Shown here: in pieces, positions 20,612-33,440 of the stretch
Layout: each line of letters opens with the position of its first letter
Numbering within the stretch: position 1 is the stretch's first letter
NCBI GenBank assembly: GCA_002914845.1
Contig: JXTC01000202.1
Location: 24,285 to 88,284 of the forward strand
Origin: Trema orientale
Lineage: Eukaryota; Streptophyta; Magnoliopsida; Rosales; Cannabaceae
DNA length: 64,000 nucleotides
Direction: 5' to 3'
The notes under the pieces: generated by a model
What the model was told of the DNA's origin: nothing
What the model saw: only the letters and a program-made list of their open reading frames with translations
Databases searched by the model: none
Translations under genes and position numbers: made by a program

Positions 20612-22355
20612 GGACTCTCCCCCCCCCGTAACAGAACCTTTGGTTTCCCGACAAAAACGAATCTGGAAGACGAGAGAATCAACAGCGCATTCTAATTCTT
20701 TCCAGAAGAAAAGAAAAAGAATGTATCCACCAAACAGACCCTCCGACGCCGATTGATCGATTTTCTTTTTTCTTGAATGAATTTGCTAAATCTGAATAAT
20801 CCCTTTCTTTAATTTTGGCACCTTAGATTGCTTGGACCTAAATCCACTCTCTAATCAAATTATTTTTTATTATAATTTCTCTTTTCTCCTTCTGAAAAAA
20901 AGAAAAAAAAAAAAAAAAAAGAAAAGAATTAAAGGGGTTTGACTGTAAAAGGGGCGCACGGCGGTTGAGTGGACGAGGGGGACGCGGCTGGTTGTGACAA
21001 ATTCCCTCTTATTATGTTGTAGAGTTAGGTCTTGTTTTGCGGCGTAATATGATAAAGCTAGATCCGCGTTTTCTAATTATGTCATTCTGGGATATAAAAG
21101 TGCCTACTTACATATTAACTACAATTATTATTAGTCGAATAATTCTGTGATTAGTACTACATAATATCAATAATACCCCCAGATTTAACTAAATGTCCTG
21201 CTCTTTTTTTTTTGTTTTGACCAATAATATAATGTCCTGCTCTTTCATATTTTCATTTCTGTCCTTTTCGTTTAACGCGTGAGAGTCTCTCCCAATCAGA
21301 TGGATAGACATACAGTTCTATACGTAACTGCTGGTACTTAGGACAGCAATTTTTCTTTTGTTATTAATTTTTTTTTTTCTTTCTAAAAGTTTGAAATTTT
21401 CAATTCTTAATACTAGACGATACAATTACAAATCTCATGATTCATTCATTTTTATCTAGTTAGGGATTTATAATTTTTCGGAAAAAAAAAAAAGGAAAAA
21501 AGGAAAACTATTGCTTATACCAAGAGATGCATGAAATATGAATTTATCAATGTGCCTCAATATAAAAACAGAGCCCCAGTAAAGAGTGTTCCAATAGAAG
21601 AGAAAAGTCTATTGACCAGAGAGGAGAGACAAGGAAAAACGCCTTCTCCAACTAAAACTTTGCTTTCTTTTTTAATTTCGCCGTCTCGTTTTTCATGCTA
21701 AATATTAGTCAACTAAATAAAAACAAATTACGGTTAAATTAGTAGCAGTGTTAACTATAACCTATGCTTATTTTTTTTTTTGTCAAGTTAATTAATTAAA
21801 AATGCATGTGAGGCATGAAAGTATTCCAATTTCCAACTTAATCTGGTAACCAGTACCCATAAGAACAAGAAAATTTTTTAATAATGTGGTAAGCGGTCAA
21901 TGTGGCGAATTCCATCTAAAAAATTAATTGGACCAAAGGACCCTGAATGTTACAACCAAAATTTTGATATTAATACAAAATGAAATTCAAGGAAGCACAT
22001 AAGAAAATAGTTTTACGAAGGAACCCTTGCTTGTTCTTGAACAATTTTTTATTCTTTTGGGGTCAAAAACTGATTTAAGGGAACCATCGAAAATCCCAAT
22101 TAGGTTAGCATACCACTCTACTCAACAACCCTAAAAATAGTATTACAAATGAGGAAATCAAAGTATTAACATAGCAATATTGTTGGTCATATGACAATAC
22201 AGAGGTGTCATTCGTGTCAAACATTGCGACATAATATTATTAAGTCATGATACACCGTGCTAGGTGAGACTTGCTAAATATTTGAAAAATATCATTAATT
22301 ATGGACAAAATGTTGATATATACGCTAATAAATTTCATCAATTATTAAGGGGTAT
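20612..22355. other. Intergenic upstream of the carrier gene
   Basis: No gene recognised. Homopolymer A tracts lie at 20884-20925. The promoter of the minus-strand carrier should lie in the first few hundred bases. The rest is AT-rich unique-looking sequence. Confidence 0.4.
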
Positions 22356-22947
22356 TTTGATGAGAACTGGACTGCCTGTTCTAACGATGTAAAATTATAT
22401 TAGTTGTTATTTTTCACCATTGATAAAAATGTAGTGTCTTGGAAATAATCCAAAAGAAAAAATTGTATAGCTCAATCTACTATGGAATTCAAGTTGATTG
22501 CCTTAAAAGAAGGCTTGTTCTAAGGATAAGTGGTTAAGAAACTTATTGGTAGATATTTGTCTTCGTACACATCACATATTCTCTTTTGTATTTCAATACA
22601 CTGTGATTGTCAAATTACTAAAATTAATTGTTAAAAAATTTAATGAATAGTCAAGACAATATTGTGAAGCAACTGCGAATTTGGGATTATGACTCTAGAT
22701 TATGAGGCTACACTTACACTTCAGCTGTTCTTTTGAAAAAACCACAAAATCAAAGATTAGTAGTGAGTATATTATGGAAAACATAACAGCGTGTTTGGTA
22801 TAGGATTTGAATCATATTCTATAAATTCCAAACGGTTTCTTCTATCAATTTTCCATATAAAAATTTTTAGATTTATAAAATAAGATTCAAATCTTATACC
22901 AAATGTGGAAAAATTGAGTGCTAATAACTTTATCTATGTAAGCTGAG
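22356..22947. repeat. Direct repeat copy 1 (partner 24282-24799)
   Basis: Begins 'tttgatgagaactggact' and ends 'tctatgtaagctgag'. Very similar to 24282-24799, which lacks about 60 bp present here at about 22552-22612. A small hairpin element (22790-22906) with ends 'gtgtttggtatagg' and its complement is contained in both copies. Confidence 0.9.
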
Positions 22948-24281
22948 CATGTTAGATTTACATAATGGATTGTTAAACCAAATACAATCCTAGGATCTAT
23001 CATGCCAAATTGTCAGGAAAAGATTTGTTGAGAGAAATCCGTGACTAACCTGAATCCATTGAGTTTGACAGCAAAGGATGTGATCACTTAAGCGGAAATC
23101 ATTAACTGATTAGAGCCTGAGGGTAGAAGGTCTTCCACAGCCAGAATACTCTATGTATGCTCAATGGGTCTCTCTCTGTTGATGGAGGCAGAGGAGAAGA
23201 GCACACGTTCTATTTGGCTTGGGGACCAAAACCCCATAGTTATGTCTTTATATACTAGTCACCAATAGAGACTCCATCAATCCTTATTGGACTAGGATTA
23301 GCTAACCCCATATTACAGAGTCCATACTTAATAGGTAACTTACTGAGCCCTCAATTAGACCACTTAATGGTCCCACTTAATTAGACAGCCCTAATATTAT
23401 ATAATTGCTATAAAAACTATGGCCCATATACTAGGTTATACGAGTAACCTAACAATCTCCCACTTGGGCTACATAAGTTTTTCCTGAGACAATTATATAA
23501 TGAAAACTTGAGTGTGCACTTTATTGCTGTCAGTTGAGAAATTACCCCTTAAAACAATCTAAATTATCTTGTATATTAAAATGAAACCAAAGCGGCCTTC
23601 ATTGCACTTAGATAGGTAACTAAACCCATCAATGATTACCAAATCAATGCACGCAATGACACAGATCAAGTATGGATGTGTGGCATGGAAATTATACAAA
23701 AAGTGATCTTATATGCCTATTTCCATTTGGTTCTGCTTTAAACTGAAATGAGATCAACCTTAGTCTTTCCTCTTAATGCATTACTGCAAACTTTATGCTT
23801 AAACCGCAGTAGGAAAGATAATAATATGATAAATATCATATTTGAATTCAGAGTTTACAAAAAATCCATCGACCATATTCTACAGAAATTAATCAAGGAA
23901 TAAATGTCACTAATGAACATTTGGACCAAACTACAAACTCCCACTGAAACTGCACATCTTTAAAATACAACACTATTATGAGTAATATGCTCATGAAAGC
24001 ACCTTAGGTAATAAGTCTTTGGTGAGTGGCCACTATGATGGAGTTTGTACTTATATATTCCTTAGACACTTGTCAACTCTGAATACTTTATTTTAACAAC
24101 GTATAACTTAAAGTCTATGTGCCTTGACTTCAAGAGTTTTTGTTATTATTGGAACACATCAATACGGTTTAATTATCATAATAATTCCTTAATAGTCTTT
24201 TAAAACCATCAACCACAGCTTGCAACCTGGTGATAACTGGTCTTAGGTTTATAATTTTATCCTTTGATCTTAGGTTTATCC
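22948..24281. repeat. Unidentified spacer between the direct repeats
   Basis: Noncoding. Contains 'aacaatctcccacttgggct' near 23452, a phrase I associate with decayed plant retroelements, but no gag or pol coding is visible. The two flanking direct repeats could be terminal repeats of a degenerate element. No TG...CA ends or target duplication support this. Confidence 0.35.
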
Positions 24282-24799
24282 TTTGATGAGAACTGGACTA
24301 CCTATTCTAATAATGTAAAATTATATTAGTTGTTATTGTTCAACATTGATAGAAATATAGTGTCTTGGAAATAATCCAAAAGAAAAAATTGTATAGCTCA
24401 ATCTACTATGGAATTCAAGTTGATTGCCTTAAAAGAAGGCTTGTTCTAAGGATAAGTGGTTAAGAAACTTATTGGTAGATTACTAAAATTAATTGTTAAA
24501 TTAATGAAAAGTCAAGACAATATTGTGAAGCAACTGCGAATTTGGGATTGTGACTCTAGATTATTTACACTTTGTCTGTTCTTTTGAAAGAACCACAAAA
24601 TCAAGGATTAGTAGTGAGTATATTATAGAAAACATGATAGCGTGTTTGGTATAGGATTCGAATCCTATTATACAAATCCAGAAATAGTTTATCCTATCAG
24701 TTTTTTATATAGAAGTTTTTAGATTTATAAAATACGATTTGAATCCTATACTAAACACGCAAAAATTGAGTGCTAATAACTTCATCTATGTAAGCTGAG
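24282..24799. repeat. Direct repeat copy 2 (partner 22356-22947)
   Basis: See copy 1. The internal hairpin element is at 24640-24760, with ends 'cgtgtttggtatagg' and 'ctatactaaacacg'. Confidence 0.9.
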
Positions 24800-25829
24800 A
24801 AATTCACTTATTTGCTTTATAGGCACTGATGCTTATGCAGTGGATCCGTCGCTATCATTCTTCTTTGTCTTGCTTGTTTGACTTGGTCTTTCGCTTTAAC
24901 ACGAAGTGTTATGCTCTTTTTCCCCACGTGTATATGGCTGTGAAAACCCTTGAGAGAGAACGTTGATTTTACTTTATTTATTGGGTAAAATAGTTTTAGC
25001 ACTGAGTTTTAGAGAAGAGATCTTGTTATAAATAATATTGAGAGTATATAATATAAGAGCTTAAGAATGCTAATACTAAACCTAAAGAAATTGATGTGAA
25101 AAAATATCTTCCCTTCTCTCTTTCACACTTTTCTTATTTCTTTTCATTTTTTTTTTTTTATTTCAAGTGAAATTGAGAAGCCTATTTATAGGCAAATACA
25201 ATCAATCTTAGCCATACACGTAATTGTCACTTGTATGGCATCCATCCAAGAACACCTAACACACTAATTGAAAATTTTTATCTAATTTTCAATGTTTTAT
25301 ACATCACACATAATGTAAAAGAAATAATTATTGAAATAATTTAATGGACATACAAATAGTAAATATTTCATAACAGATCTCATTATTTTGCTCTTTAATT
25401 GATCCTATTGTCACATAATTTTGATCTCTTTCTCCGCAATAAATAGCCTACTTGTTCTTTCAATTTTATTATTCATGAGACCTCTATCGTATGGTACTCT
25501 TGGTAGAAAAATAAAGCCTGTATATAGACTATGTAGTTGTCCTGAAGTCTTATATCTACGACTTACATCCTTGCATAGTTTGGGTAATTGAGTCATAGAG
25601 TGTGTCAAGCCTGATTTACAACCAAATATTATATTACATATTCAACTGCTAAATTTGGTCAATCCTCTTATAGAGTGGTGGCCCTAGATTATGATATTAG
25701 AATTAAATTTTATCATCCTCCTACAGACTACTAAATGGGGGATTAGTGATGAATACATCAACTAAAATGAGACTAATATCTACAACATAAGGCAAGAGTG
25801 ATGGTAACTTCACTTGTGTAATTGAAGTT
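24800..25829 (-). repeat. LTR-like sequence with a minus-strand TATA motif
   Basis: On the minus strand a strong gcctataaatagg motif (25180-25193) is followed downstream by a noncoding leader-like stretch. This is the look of an LTR promoter region. No terminal repeats, primer binding site or coding domain are evident, so this is a tentative label. Confidence 0.35.
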
Positions 25830-27526
25830 TGTTCCGGGGTGTTTTTTTCGTAATTTGATTAGAGAAAAATCAATTAAGCGTAAGAACACTTAATTAATGA
25901 TGAGCAAGATAGCGATAGAAATGGAGAAAATTATGTGGAAAATTATAGCAATACAATACCACGTGTCAGAAAATTATTGCGTCTTTGACAGCTCAACTTA
26001 TAGGTAAACAGGTGTGGGGGTTTCAATGACCATCATTACATATAAGATAGCCAGTATTTCTAACGTAGGTGATACCAGCCATATAGTCAGAAACAAACAA
26101 AAAGATGGTTAGTTTTTCTGACACAGATGATTCCAGTCATTCAGTCAGAAATATAAATAAATGATATTGAAAATAAATAATAAGAATATAAAATATTGAA
26201 TTGAGGCTTATAGAAATATGACCAAATTTGGGGCCTAATTTCAGTAAATGTCCCTTTGTCAAAAGTTATAGCAAAATGTCCGGTATATATACATATATAC
26301 CAAGTGTAAAATTTTATATACCAAGTATAAAAAATTACATATCCAGTGCATTTCAGAACAGTAACTAAAATTGGTAGATCTGTGTATCTACCAAGTGTAA
26401 AAATATATCTACCTGGATATTTAGCTATAAAATTTTAAAAATGGACATCTACTTAATCAAATTTAAAATTTTGGTCATCCACCTAAATTTCTCTATTGAA
26501 TTTAACGTAAATAGTTGTAAACAAGGGTCGTATACACTACAACTCCGCTTGTTACATAACTCAGAGTCACAGATCTGCAAGTATTTTAAATTCTGAAAAT
26601 AACATATGCGGTTGCAAATAAGGGTCGTATAAGCTACAACTCAACTTGCTAAACAACTCTTCCACACGGATCTGCAAGTAATTTAAATTGCATAATTTAA
26701 ATGTTGGCTGTTATGTTAGTTGATAAGTACCACAAAAATATAGAACGTAATAAATTGGTCCGAGAAGTAGTCAGTATCCCAAAAACCTATGAAATTGGAA
26801 GTCAGAATAATGGNGTATTGATATTAATGATAAAACATATAGGAGCTATGAATGGATGAAACTTGTATATGTATATCTATATATAAGTTTATTTCTGTGA
26901 AAGAAATTTGCTCACGGGTGCTAAATTTGGTCTAGAAAATATATATGAACATAGACATATATATATAGATATAGGTAGTAGATAAGATGTTGTTGTTTGG
27001 TGTTGGAATTGATAAAACAATAGATAAAAGGAGATTGGACGGTAAAGTGAAGGTTAGAGAGAAAGAAAGTAAAAATAGAGCAAATTGTATTTATTGGAGA
27101 TTTTTCCATTTTTGCAAAAGTTTACAGCAGTATATATAGGCATATGAGATTGAGTTCCATCGGCTTTCGCATGTGTTTGAGTGTTAGTTATGCAACAGCT
27201 CTTCTTTGGATGATTGACACTTATTAACATGAGGTGTCAGTTTAATGTGTAGCTGGTGACACCTCTCCCATCCAGATGTCTTGCAATAATTTATTGATGA
27301 AGTCTACTCCCTTTTGAAACTTGGCTTGATACCATTGGTCAAATATGTAGTAGCAACTTTTGAGTCTCTAATAGACACTTGTCTTGAAACGTCAAATTTT
27401 TTCTATCCATTGTAATTTTGATACGTTACATTTTCTTAATTAACCTCATATTGCATAATTATCAAATTATTTGTGACTTAATATTTTAGTTAGTGACTAA
27501 TTATAAAAATTTTACACCCCAAAACA
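25830..27526 (-). repeat. 3' LTR (left)
   Basis: Matches 30303-32289 through 'aattaagcgtaagaacact', 'agcaatacaat.ccacgt', 'ggtcgtataagctacaact', 'aacatataggagctatgaat' and 'ttaacctcatattgcataat'. It is shorter than the right LTR because of the deletion or join at 26814, despite the 292-bp MITE insertion. Confidence 0.85.
26203..26494. mobile_element. MITE, family C, inside the left LTR
   Basis: Terminal regions are inverted over about 50 bp ('tagaaatatgacc...gtaaatgtcc' against the complement of 'ggacatctac...ggtggtcatcc...tttctct'). It is flanked by attgaatt at 26195-26202 and 26495-26502. The right LTR at the same place (about 30665) has a single copy of the target and no insert. A second family member is at 63179-63475. 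Confidence 0.9.
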
Positions 27527-29149
27527 TTAAGTCCCCTGAGCTATAGTGAATAAGAACATTCGCTAGAGCTCATCAATATGAATTTTTCTGAAATATGGTC
27601 TTTAAACATGTCTTGAAAACACCGTATTCACATAGAGAGAATTTCTTCTTTTAGAGGAAAGACGAAACACCGTTACCTTATAGGCACATCCCAACTAGGT
27701 TGGCACCTACCTGTAAGAGAATCTAATATTTAAATCCAGAAAGAACGACCGATACTATCTATAGGCAAGCTTTAAGTAGTAAATAGCTAACTCTAATTGG
27801 GTTTCAAATAGTTATGCCAAAATATTTCTATTGGATTGGTCCAACCTAAACAACGCCTTGTTAAAACTTTAGTAGAGCAAAACTCAGTGGGAAAAATCTC
27901 TAGAAAGGAAAAGGAGTACGTTGCATGTGAGCAACATTTTGGTGATGAGCTTGAGTATTATTTCTGTGAAGATTCAATCATTATATTCAGATTTCTTGCT
28001 AATAAAAGTTCTTTATAAAGATTTGTGATGCTATTAAGAATGGCTCTTCTAAAGAAAGTTCACTGCTTCCAAATAGTTCTGAGTATCTTATGTAAATAAA
28101 TTATGAAGAACAAATTTCTTTTTCTTGCAAAATTGAGAGATTAGTCCAATATAAAGAACAAATTCGCACATATATATAAATAATTATTAGGGATAAGAAT
28201 AAGAAAAATAGAATCTGATAAGATTTTTAATTAGTCTCTAATATTTACTGGTATAGGTGATAATTAATAGATGGGCTATATAGCAAGACATAATATCTGA
28301 TAAGAGAGTTCTCATAATAATTAATTAGATATAATCCACACCTACCTTTTTTTTTTTTAAAGTCAGAAGTGTTTGTATAAAGTCAAAATATGAGTATACT
28401 ATCACTGGTGTTATTTTGAAATAGATCATCTTGTCCATAGCCTTGAGATTAGCATCTCGCATGATTCTGTTTTAGTTTGATCATCTTGTCGATAGCTTTT
28501 GGCATTTCATGTGATCCTACTTTTGGCTAGATCATCTTGTCGATAGCCTTAGCGTCTTGCATGACCTTATAAGTTATCAGATATAATTTATAATGATTGT
28601 ATTTTAATGGAACCTCAATTGAATATTCAGGTATTAAAGCTTATGAATTGAATATATCATATGATAGAAGTATAGAAGAAAATAGAAACCAACTATTTAT
28701 TGTAACTGAAATATTTTACAACTAATAATCTCCAATAAAGAGAATGTTTGTAGAATTATTATGATCGGTATCAAAAACTTACTTGGGCCTAAAATCCAGT
28801 GAATTATTGAAGATGGTTCATATTACCTCATTACAAAAATTAAGACTTTGTTGGATTTTTCCATGGTGACTTTTAGATTTCTTGATAGTTGTTTACAAAC
28901 TTTTGTCTTCGCCAGTCATCTTAATAGCAGTGTAGACATTTATTTAACCTCTTCCATAGTTAGGGAATGGGTTATTCTCAGCTCTTTGTTATTGTTGTCC
29001 TAACAAAATTTTGCCTCTATGAGCTTTTTCATGGTAGGTTTTCTGCACTGTATAACATCCATATGTAGTATAGCTTACTTTCTTATGAAACAAACAAAAC
29101 TTGGGATTCCTTGTTTCTTCTGGTGTAGGCAGAGTTAGGACTGGTCGAG
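27527..29149. other. Noncoding interior of the retroelement
   Basis: No protease, polymerase or integrase motifs on either strand. A short plus-strand frame at 27836-28018 has no recognisable family. A motif like 'gatcatcttgtcgatagc' recurs three times at about 28424-28555 (28-75 bp apart). Confidence 0.5.
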
Positions 29150-30188
29150 GCCGTAATACTCCATCTTCTATCCATACTCGTATGAGTGTAATGATTTGAT
29201 TTTGTGTTAGAGGTATCTCAGGAGGGATTGGTCGATTTCTTTTATCTTAACGGGCTTTTTCAACTAAAGTGACCTCTCATTTTTACTTGGAAAAAGATGG
29301 CTTACCCCAACTTTCAGCACTATACCTTCTAGAAGATTTGTATAATTCCATTATTGTTTCTTCAGTGTTGCTTACTTTGAACATTAGTTCGGCAAAATTT
29401 GGAATGATATGATTCTGGACTTTGTATTCAGCTCGCATGCCTTTGACACACATCCGAATCAGTTCCTTCTCTGAGATGATTTCTTTGCAGTCCAAAGTCT
29501 TTTCCTTGAATCTATTCACATAAGTTGTGAGCAATTCACTTTCTTTTTGTGTTATACTGGAAAGATCTAACATATCTAATTTATGCTTTGTTATGAAGAA
29601 TTTGGTATAGAATGTTAAGACCAATTCATCCTATGTAGAGATACTGCCTGCTAGTAAACTGGCAAACCATGAATATGTCTGGTCTGTGAGAAACTTTGAA
29701 AATTCAATTAGCCTCAATTCATGGTCGTTGGCATAGATTTCGAGATCATCTAAGAAACCAATGACGTGCTCCTTAGCATTGCCTTTCTTTCCATCAAATT
29801 TCTTGAAACGAGGATTAGTGTGATCCTTTGAATATGGCTTGGACAAAATTTGTGCAGGATAAGGAGGCTAGAAATCTACTCTTACCATAATTTTACTAGC
29901 TTTTTCTGACTCTATTTTGAACACATCTTGTAGTTGTTCTTTGGTAATAAAACTGTGGGAATTTCCATTACTCGTTACAATTGAAGTTGTGAGATTGGTG
30001 GGGTTTTCCTGCGTTACTTGTATGGCAGGATTTTGATTGTCTTTCTTTTCCATCTCAACCAATTTCTGCATCATCAACTCCCGAGATTTCATCAAATTTT
30101 CTAATGTGCTTTTCATCTGAGCAAGTATCTCCTCTTGCTGACTTGATGCTTTATTGCTTGGTAAATTCTGCTCTTCAGTCATTTTCAC
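29150..30188 (-). pseudogene. Retrotransposon gag (Ty3/gypsy type), inactivated
   Basis: One reading frame on minus from 30188 with two in-frame TAG stops (near 29868 and 29631), the second in place of a Trp codon in 'GSIST-stop-DEL'. An N-terminal coiled-coil-like charged region precedes the retrotransposon gag core: PRFKKFDGKKGNAKEHVIGF, FLTDQTYSWFASL, LTTYVNRFKEKTLDC and LIRMCVKGM. Beyond 29283 further stops or frame breaks precede a short C-x2-H-type knuckle remnant (FCLFHKK, C about nine residues later). Gag forms the virus-like particle of the element; this copy cannot make a full protein. Confidence 0.9.
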
Positions 30189-30280
30189 AACAACTTTTTT
30201 TTAGACGAAGAATAGGCAAAGTTCCGAGATAATTTATGAGATTTTAGAAACACTGAAGAAATCTAGTTTCACTTGGTTAC

Positions 30281-30299
30281 TCCCCAGCGGAGTTGTCTT
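30281..30299 (-). other. Retrotransposon primer-binding-like site
   Basis: Just inside the 5' LTR the minus strand reads aagacaactccgctgggga. This matches most of the tggcgactccgctgggga site, complementary to a tRNA-Arg 3' end, used by several plant Ty3/gypsy elements. The first bases are mutated. Confidence 0.6.
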
Positions 30300-30302
30300 T
30301 AA

Positions 30303-32289
30303 TGTTTCATGTTACTTCTTTTATAATTTGATTAAAGAAAAATTAATTAAGCGTAAGAACACTTAATTAATAATAAACAAGATAATGGTAGAAATAGAAA
30401 AAATGATGTGGAAAATTATAGCAATACAATTCCACGTATCAGAAAATTATTGCGGCTTTGATAGCTCAACCTGCAAATAAATAGGTGCGGGAGTTTCAAT
30501 GACTATCACCACGTATTAGATAGCCAATATTTTTGACGTAGGTGATACCAGCCATATGGTCAGAAACAAACAAAAGATGGTTAGTTTTTCTGACATAGGT
30601 GATTCTAGCCATTCAGTCAGAAATATAAATAAACGATATTAAAAATAAATAATAAGAATATAAAATACTGAATTTAACATGATCAGTTGCAAACAAGGAT
30701 CGTATACACTATAACTTCACTTGCTAAACAACTCAAAGTCACGAATATGCAAGTATTTAAAATGCTGAAAATAACGTGTGCGGTTACAAACAAGGGTCGT
30801 ATAAGCTACAACTCAACTTGCTAAACAACTCTTCCACGCGGATATGCGAGTAATTTAAATTATATAATTTAAATATTAGCTGTTATGTTAGTTGATAAGC
30901 ACCACAAAGATATAGAATAAGAAATTGGTCCGAAGAGTAGTTAGTATACCAAAAATCTATGAAATTAGAAATCAAAATAATGGTGAATTTTGTGACTAGA
31001 TTAATCACAAAATTTAGATTTATAGTAAAGTAAAGTTGGTAGAATGTGAGTGAAAATTAATATGGTAAATGACTATATTAATATGATTTGAACAGTAAGG
31101 AAACGAGACCAATAATTGGTCATAGAGTTAATAACTAAAAGAAGTAGGAGTTGGTAATTATTAGTTAAAAAAAAAGAAAAAGAAAGAAAGTGATAATAAC
31201 TTTTGGAAAATGAGCTATGGCTTGTACAGAATGTGAGGTATATATATATATGAGGTATATATATATATGAATTACGCATGTAGAAATGGATGACCATGAG
31301 ATGAGTTTTGATGAAAACAATGGAGGAAGGAGAATTAATAGGAATATGGCTTTAGACAATGACAAAAAAAACCTTTTGGTATTAATATTGATGATAAAAC
31401 ATATAGGAGCTATGAATGGATGAAATTTGTGAATGTATATCTATATATAAGTTTATTTCAGTGAAAAAAATTTGCTCACGGGTGCTCAATTCGGTTTAAA
31501 AAATACATGTGAACATAGACATATATATAGATATAGGTTCTAGAGAAGATGTTGCTGTTTGGTGTTGGAATTGATAAAACAACATATAAAAGAAGATTGG
31601 ACAGTAAAGTAAAGGTTAGAGAGAAAGAAAGTAAAAATAGAGTTGATTGTAATTATTGGAGGTTTTCCCCTTTCCGCAGAGGTATACAGCATCATATATA
31701 GGCATATGAGATAACGAAGTGGGTTGGCACAAGTGATAAAAGCACTCATTATTTGGGATCTCGGTCCTAGGTTCGAGTCACACCGGAAGTAAGCGTAAAA
31801 ACCTATTGTCCCCTAATAGAGTGGAGCGGGATTAGGTAGTAGTAGGTATTTTTCTTTAATTTATAATAAGTAGAGGTCATTTGTTAAGCCCCACTTTTTA
31901 AATATATATATAAGTATATGAGATTGAGTTCCACTGGCTTTTACATGTGTTTGAGCGTTGGTTATGTGACGACTCATCTTTGGGTGATTGACACTTATTA
32001 ACATGAGGTATCAGTTTAAGATGCAGCTGGTGATGTCTTGCAACAATTTGTTGATGAAGTCTACTCCCTTTTGACACTTGGCTTGATACCATTGGTCAAA
32101 TATGTAGTAGTAACTTTTGAGTATCTAATAGATATTTGTCTTGAAATATCAAATTTTTTCTTTATCCATTTATAATTTTGACACGTTATATTTTCTTAAT
32201 TAACCTCATATTGCATAATTATCATATTATTTGTGACTTAATATTTTAGTTAGTGACTAATTTTAAAAATTTTATCACACTCCAAAACG
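30303..32289 (-). repeat. 5' LTR (right)
   Basis: The longer LTR. It includes the 30985-31375 segment absent from the left copy and a SINE at 31712-31902. A short (TA)n block around 31238-31270 is duplicated as two 'gaggtatatatatatatat' units. Confidence 0.85.
31712..31902 (+). mobile_element. tRNA-derived SINE with ~20-bp target duplication
   Basis: The body holds a Pol III A-box-like tggcacaagtgat (31725-31737) and a B-box ggttcgagtc (31770-31779), spaced as in tRNA genes, in a 190-bp noncoding unit. Flanks 'catatataggcatatgaga' (to 31711) and 'atatatataagtatatgaga' (to 31922) are near-identical, as produced by target-primed reverse transcription. The paralogous site in the left LTR (about 27136-27150) is empty. 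Confidence 0.85.
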
Positions 32290-33408
32290 AGATTTCATTT
32301 ATTTTTTGTGGATCTCTATTTTACTATGTTCTTGATAAAACAATCAAGTTTACATATGTTTCAAAAGCTTTGTATTCGCTCACAAATTTTGGGTCATTGA
32401 ATCCTGAAGTAAACCATTTGTACTCAGAATTATTCGAGAGAGGCATGTCGATTAATGCCACGATCCTAACAAGTTATATAGGTGACAATGGGTCATAACT
32501 TTTTTGATAGAGAAGTTGAAAAAAAAAAATGTCCAAGAGAAGAGAAACTGAGGACAAGGGATTGATCTCAGGGGGTTCGCAACTGTACTCTACATCTACG
32601 GACCGAAAATAAGAGTTTGCTGCATGCCAAACGGATAACCAGTCATTTGGTGACACTTGGCAGAGACAGGGATTTTAGCGACACTTATACGTCATCAAAT
32701 AAGCTGTTTTCTCACTGTTTGTGATCTGTCAATACATATTTTGCAGAAGAATTGAAAACCTCTAAAAATTGGGTGCTACGCCATATATATTTCCATGTTT
32801 AAGTTAGTTCACATTTTTATTTGAGTTGCGTTTTAACCAAAAATACTAGAATAGTCGGCCTAAAACACAAAGGAGAAGGGGAAAAAAAAGGACTTGAGAG
32901 AGAATTGTTCTCTAATGACAAACGTATTTGAGTTGCACAGTAGGACTTTATCTAATAAAAATTTTCCATCCATAAATTCAAGTTTTAGCTGTCTATATAA
33001 TTTAGGGGAAAAATTGGGAAAAAAAAAATAAGGACACCATATAATAAGAATGATAATTAATTACAAATCTCTACATTTGGATGGAATTTGATATAATAAG
33101 TAATATGCCTTAGAAAATAATTATAGATATAAAAGGAATTAATTAATTACATAGGAGAATTAGGTAGTAATGTTATATGTCTATATTGGTTGAAAAAATT
33201 ACACGACAATAATATACTATAATAATTCACCCGAAAATGGAAACACTCAATTTTTAATTAAAAAAGAACAAAATAATTAGAACATTTAAACTTCACGAAT
33301 TTTTACAACCAAAGTTTTTTTTTGATGAAAATTACATTATTTGATACAAATTTGTGGTGAAAGGAAGTGTAGTCAGGTTATTCTCTAAGGAATACACTTA
33401 CAAAACGA

Positions 33409-33440
<32 letters not shown>

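Larger units (their letters stand above)
25830..32289 (-). mobile_element. Gag-only Ty3/gypsy-like LTR retrotransposon (non-autonomous or deleted)
   Basis: Two long direct repeats flank a 2.8-kb interior. The left LTR is 25830-27526 and the right LTR 30303-32289. On minus the LTR begins tgttttggggtg (complement at 27526; the first base of the right copy is mutated) and ends aacatgaaaca or equivalent. A primer-binding-like site lies next to the 5' LTR at 30281-30299, and a purine tract (aggggactt) abuts the 3' LTR near 27527-27540. The interior encodes only gag (29150-30188). I see no protease, reverse transcriptase or integrase. The left LTR contains a MITE (26203-26494) and a single-N join at 26814, where about 390 bp present in the right LTR is missing. 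The right LTR contains a SINE. No clear 5-bp target duplication. It is an old, immobile copy. Confidence 0.85.

Noticed and set aside
22948..24281. Retroelement coding region between the direct repeats
   Set aside because: No open frame or motif of gag, protease, reverse transcriptase or integrase could be read on either strand.
25180..25193. Possible endogenous pararetrovirus promoter from the TATA palindrome
   Set aside because: The motif is common to LTR promoters, and no viral coding domain is present within several kb.
31725..31779. Possible tRNA gene (A-box and B-box)
   Set aside because: No cloverleaf arms or anticodon stem. Length and target duplication fit a SINE head instead.
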